A model generated the notes under the pieces. That model saw only the letters and a list, made by a program, of their open reading frames with translations, was not told where the DNA came from and searched no databases. Below are positions 7,354 through 9,486 of a DNA stretch of 9,486 nt, in pieces (position 1 is the stretch's first letter; the number at the start of each line of letters is the position of its first letter). The position numbers and the translations under genes were made by a program. The stretch comes from SIG622 sp045604705 (GTDB lineage Bacteria > Bacillota > Clostridia > Oscillospirales > CAG-382), in contig JAZUOO010000027.1 in assembly GCA_045604705.1 (NCBI GenBank), positions 1 through 9,486 on the forward strand. The letters run 5' to 3'.

Positions 7354-8282
7354 CAGTTTTCTCCTCCTTCCGTAAGAAGCTCAGTTATTCTGAGATTTGC
7401 ATTGTCGCGGGTTTTGGCGTACTGTGCCTTGGGAGCGACATAAACAACAATCTTTTTAATGTTTTTGGGAAGCCAGCTGTCACCGAAGGTTATTTGCGCT
7501 TCGTTTTGCGCTCCCATATAGAATTCCTTCAGATTAGAACAGGAATGGAAAGCAAAGCTTCCGATTTCCGTAACCGAATCGGGAATATACATAACCGGTG
7601 ACATTCCCTGACAATAGCTGAATGCGTCGTTTCCGATTTTTTCAAGACCGTCGGGAAGAGTGACGAGTGATATTTTCTCACACTTAAAAAATGCCATATC
7701 GCCGATTTCTTTTAATGTTGAGGGCAATGTAATTTCGGTAAGAGCTTCGTTTTTATAGAAAGCACATTTACCGATTCTTTCAACACCCTCAGGAATTGCG
7801 TATTTACCTGTTACGTTATCTTTCATAATAGGATAAACAAGTATTTTTTTCATATCCTTTGTGTAAAGAACACCGTCAACGGAGGTGTAATACTCATTCG
7901 CCGCGTCAACCTCTATTGCCTTGAGTTCTTTGCAATAGAAAAACGAAGTTTCATCTATGTATTTAACATCCTTGCCGATATGAATAACCTCAACATATTC
8001 ATCGGTATTCATTGTGAATTTGCCGACAGCTGAAACGGGCTTGGAAGTATCGGGATTATTGCCGTCTTCGTCACGTACAAAATCAATATACACTTCTTTT
8101 GTACTTGTGTTTCCGTTAAAGCCGAAAAGCACCCAACCTTCTACAGATGACGGGTTATCAAGTGCTGTCTGATATTCGTATTCAAACGGTGCTCTTGCCA
8201 TTGATACGAAGGAGATAGTAACGGATGCCACAATGAATGCTATAAGCACAATTATGAACGTTGCTTTTTGCCAGGTTTTCAA
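7353..8282 (-). CDS. Membrane-anchored LRR_5 (BspA-like) leucine-rich repeat protein
   Basis: This 309-residue protein has one N-terminal hydrophobic segment (about 7-27, TFIIVLIAFIVASVTISFVS) after a short basic start, so it is probably a signal anchor with the rest outside the cell. About residues 97-255 hold five or six BspA-type repeats with the pattern I-P-x-x-V/L-x-x-I-G-x-x-A-F-x-x-C, for example IPEGVERIGKCAFYK, LPSTLKEIGDMAFFKC, LPDGLEKIGNDAFSYC and IPDSVTEIGSFAFHSC. One unit has the typical YYTSVDGVLYTKD variant. Such repeats bind proteins or glycans; no enzyme domain is seen. Start: a TTG at 8289-8291 directly abuts GGAGG and is unusable, so the in-frame TTG at 8280-8282, 9 bases from GGAGG, is chosen. 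No ATG occurs near. It is the first gene of the operon and is translationally coupled to the transporter, which suggests a receptor or accessory role (inference). Confidence 0.8.
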   Translation of the reverse strand: MKTWQKATFIIVLIAFIVASVTISFVSMARAPFEYEYQTALDNPSSVEGWVLFGFNGNTSTKEVYIDFVRDEDGNNPDTSKPVSAVGKFTMNTDEYVEVIHIGKDVKYIDETSFFYCKELKAIEVDAANEYYTSVDGVLYTKDMKKILVYPIMKDNVTGKYAIPEGVERIGKCAFYKNEALTEITLPSTLKEIGDMAFFKCEKISLVTLPDGLEKIGNDAFSYCQGMSPVMYIPDSVTEIGSFAFHSCSNLKEFYMGAQNEAQITFGDSWLPKNIKKIVVYVAPKAQYAKTRDNANLRITELLTEGGEN

Positions 8283-8291
8283 TTTGCTCAA

Positions 8292-8296
8292 CCTCC
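8292..8296 (-). promoter_or_regulatory. Ribosome binding site deciding the LRR gene start
   Basis: GGAGG touches the first possible TTG but is 9 bases from the in-frame TTG at 8280-8282, so the later TTG is the likely start. Initiation at TTG would lower expression. Confidence 0.65.
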
Positions 8297-8316
8297 AAAA
8301 TTAAATTGTTAAACAT

Positions 8317-8345
8317 ATTATAATACAACAAAATGCACAAATCAA
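8317..8345 (-). promoter_or_regulatory. Sigma-A-type promoter of the LRR-transporter-glycosidase-GDPD operon
   Basis: On the minus strand TATAAT (8317-8322) is preceded by exactly 17 bases and then TTGATT (8340-8345), a good match to the primary-sigma consensus. Transcription would begin near 8309-8311, leaving a leader of about 27 bases before the TTG start. No competing promoter was seen inside the operon. Confidence 0.8.
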
Positions 8346-8359
8346 TACTGATAAGTGCA
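8334..8359. promoter_or_regulatory. Interrupted palindrome over the -35 box, candidate operator
   Basis: TGCAC (8334-8338) and ATCA (8341-8344) mirror TGAT (8349-8352) and GTGCA (8355-8359) around one centre, with mismatched AA pairs between. The dyad covers the whole -35 box, where a repressor would block the operon promoter. It could instead be a weak terminator of the phosphoesterase gene, since the minus strand continues TTTTGTTG. No regulator gene lies in the window. Confidence 0.5.
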
Positions 8360-8375
8360 TTATTTTTGTGAATAT

Positions 8376-9203
8376 TTATTTAATGAAGATTTCTCTTACT
8401 GTTGAGCAACCTGTTGTAATCTGATATATATTACCGTTTACCGTTCCTTCAAAATTTTCGTGAAGATGACCGGAGAGAATTGCCTTTATTTTTCTGCAAT
8501 TAACAATGAAATCGTATGCCTCAGCAGTTGTTTCATCCTGCAATTGCTGTTCAAATCTGTGCGGTGAATAGTTTTGCATCAGATCTTCGGGAACGGACAT
8601 AAGATAAGCGGGGTCGCCTTCGCTTTTTATTTCAAAATCGTAAAACTCTTTTGTGTATAGAGGCACATGAACACAAAGAATTACGGGATATTCTTTCTCT
8701 GTTTCTTTTTTTAGAAAATCGAGCTGTTCTTTTTCAAAAAGATAATATGAATTATCAATGGCTACAAAATTTACTCCGCCGATTATTCTTGAAGAACACC
8801 TTATATCATTTCTGAATATTTTCTGTACCCTTGCAAGGCTTAAGTTTCTGTAGGCAGCGTCTTCTTTTGCCTCACCCAGATAATGACTGAATTCGTGATT
8901 ACCTGCACTCATAAAGATATCAACCGAGTTACAGAACTCCTCAGCTTTTTCGAAATTCAGCTCTGAAACAAAATCAATCAGATCACCTGTGTATATAATC
9001 GGTCTTTGCTCCGTCTGCACTTTTATTTTCAGGAATTCAAGGTCTGCTTCTGCAAAAGGGAAATGCAATTTTCTTTGCTCGGAGAGTGTAATTTTTCTTT
9101 CGGTTTCTCTGTTATCCGCAAAAGCAATATGAGTATCGCTTGCGTGAAGAACACAGAAAGGTTCTTTTACACCTATGTGAAGATAATTTTTTATAATTTC
9201 CAT
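8376..9203 (-). CDS. Calcineurin-like metallophosphoesterase
   Basis: This 275-residue protein has no signal peptide and is predicted cytoplasmic. All five metal-site motifs of the calcineurin-like phosphoesterase superfamily are present in order: DTH (D23, H25), GD in YTGDLID (G73-D74), GNHE (101-104), H179 in CVHVP, and GHLH (245-248). The superfamily uses two metal ions to hydrolyse phosphomonoesters or phosphodiesters. Nothing visible fixes the substrate, and an extended region after VHVP (about 182-230) may shape it. The upstream GTG (9210-9212) overlaps the only ribosome binding site, so the ATG at 9201-9203, 6 bases after AGGTG, is taken. It has its own promoter and lies 93 bases before the LRR operon, so it is likely a separate unit, although read-through is possible. 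Confidence 0.88.
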   Translation of the reverse strand: MEIIKNYLHIGVKEPFCVLHASDTHIAFADNRETERKITLSEQRKLHFPFAEADLEFLKIKVQTEQRPIIYTGDLIDFVSELNFEKAEEFCNSVDIFMSAGNHEFSHYLGEAKEDAAYRNLSLARVQKIFRNDIRCSSRIIGGVNFVAIDNSYYLFEKEQLDFLKKETEKEYPVILCVHVPLYTKEFYDFEIKSEGDPAYLMSVPEDLMQNYSPHRFEQQLQDETTAEAYDFIVNCRKIKAILSGHLHENFEGTVNGNIYQITTGCSTVREIFIK

Positions 9204-9209
9204 ACATGG

Positions 9210-9214
9210 CACCT
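9210..9214 (-). promoter_or_regulatory. Weak ribosome binding site of the metallophosphoesterase
   Basis: AGGTG sits 6 bases before the ATG at 9201-9203 and includes the upstream GTG. It therefore favours the ATG start. Confidence 0.55.
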
Positions 9215-9237
9215 ATAAATTCTTATTTGTCGAGTTG

Positions 9238-9266
9238 ATTATACCACAAATTGATAATTAAAACAA
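9238..9266 (-). promoter_or_regulatory. Promoter of the metallophosphoesterase gene
   Basis: The minus strand has TATAAT at 9238-9243, a 17-base spacer and TTGTTT at 9261-9266. The -10 is perfect and the -35 is partial. It lies just downstream of the tRNA terminator. Confidence 0.65.
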
Positions 9267-9272
9267 TAAAAG

Positions 9273-9309
9273 AAAAACGATTGAAAACCATTGGTTTTCA
9301 ATCGTTTTT
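9273..9309 (-). terminator. Perfect symmetrical terminator after tRNA-Pro
   Basis: The 17-base arms 9273-9289 and 9293-9309 are exact reverse complements with a 3-base loop. They begin and end in five A or T bases, so the hairpin can act in both directions. On the minus strand it starts at the last base of the tRNA CCA end. Confidence 0.9.
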
Positions 9310-9384
9310 GGTCGGAGTGAAGGGATTTGAACCCCCGACATCTTGCTCCCAAAGCAAGCGCGCTACCAACTGCGCTACACCCCG
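9309..9384 (-). tRNA. tRNA-Pro (anticodon UGG)
   Basis: The 76-base cloverleaf is complete. The acceptor CGGGGTG (9378-9384) pairs with CACTCCG (9313-9319) with one G-U. The D arm is GCGCAGTTGGTAGCGC. The anticodon stem CTTGC/GCAAG encloses loop TTTGGGA with anticodon TGG. The T arm has GGGGGTTCAAATCCC. Discriminator A (9312) is followed by an encoded CCA (9309-9311). Proline identity follows from the anticodon. It lies 20 bases after the stop of the partial upstream frame, so it may be part of that transcript. Confidence 0.96.
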
Positions 9385-9404
9385 AAATTGCGTTAATTAA
9401 ATTT

Positions 9405-9486
9405 TTAGAAGAGGTCCGGCGCGCTTCCTGTTGCAACATAGTCGTCTCGCTCGTTGTTCACTTCGCGATACTCCTTCTTGCGCCAC
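9405..9486 (-). CDS. Possible C-terminal end of an unidentified gene (5' partial)
   Basis: On the minus strand a frame runs in from the window edge for 26 codons and ends in TAA (9405-9407). The residues end in NNERDDYVATGSAPDLF, a charged tail that looks protein-like. I do not recognise the family. The DNA is clearly more GC-rich than the spacer next to it, which is AT-rich up to the tRNA. It could equally be part of a non-coding repeat beside the tRNA, as too little is visible to decide. Confidence 0.35.
   Translation of the reverse strand, partial: WRKKEYREVNNERDDYVATGSAPDLF

Noticed and set aside
8289..8291. First TTG as the LRR gene start
   Set aside because: It is directly adjacent to the GGAGG ribosome binding site, with no spacer; the TTG nine bases away is the better start.
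9309..9384. tRNA-Pro as the attachment site of an integrated element
   Set aside because: No integrase, excisionase or second copy of the tRNA 3' end is visible in the window.
9239..9439. 66-codon minus-strand frame across the right end
   Set aside because: It passes through the tRNA-Pro gene and its terminator, so it cannot be a normal protein gene.

Overview
The window looks like chromosomal DNA from a low-GC Gram-positive anaerobe, most likely a gut or rumen clostridium of the Ruminococcaceae/Oscillospiraceae type. This is inferred from GGAGG-type ribosome binding sites, TATAAT-type promoters, a secreted modular protein with dockerin-like calcium loops, a BspA-type leucine-rich-repeat protein, a GPH/MFS-type sugar transporter and a tRNA with an encoded CCA end. 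No phage genes, transposase or CRISPR array is visible.

Left part (1-2927, + strand): the 3' portion of one large secreted or surface protein. The frame is open from base 2, so the start lies outside the window. It has two divergent copies of a roughly 340-residue beta-rich, GLUG-like module, each introduced by a Cys-rich linker. A stretch with four dockerin-like loops and a short Cys-containing C-terminal unit follow. A strong intrinsic terminator closes the gene. Bases 2928-3232 hold no convincing gene but carry several hairpins, a 24-bp near-perfect palindrome and one copy of a 13-bp direct repeat whose other copy overlaps the stop codon of the large gene.

Middle (3233-8345, - strand): a likely four-gene operon read from right to left. 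It encodes a membrane-anchored LRR_5/BspA-like protein, a 12-helix-type transporter whose start overlaps the previous stop by one base, a cytoplasmic glycosidase-like protein resembling the GH101/GH129 group, and a glycerophosphodiester-phosphodiesterase-like protein with an altered HRG motif (HTG). A good promoter (TTGATT, 17 bp, TATAAT) precedes it, and an interrupted palindrome covers the -35 box. The simplest reading is a regulated operon that imports a glycoconjugate fragment and processes it inside the cell; the substrate is unknown.

Right end (8376-9486, - strand): a calcineurin-type metallophosphoesterase with its own promoter. Upstream of it are a strong symmetrical terminator, tRNA-Pro(UGG), and what may be the last 26 codons of another gene that continues beyond the window.
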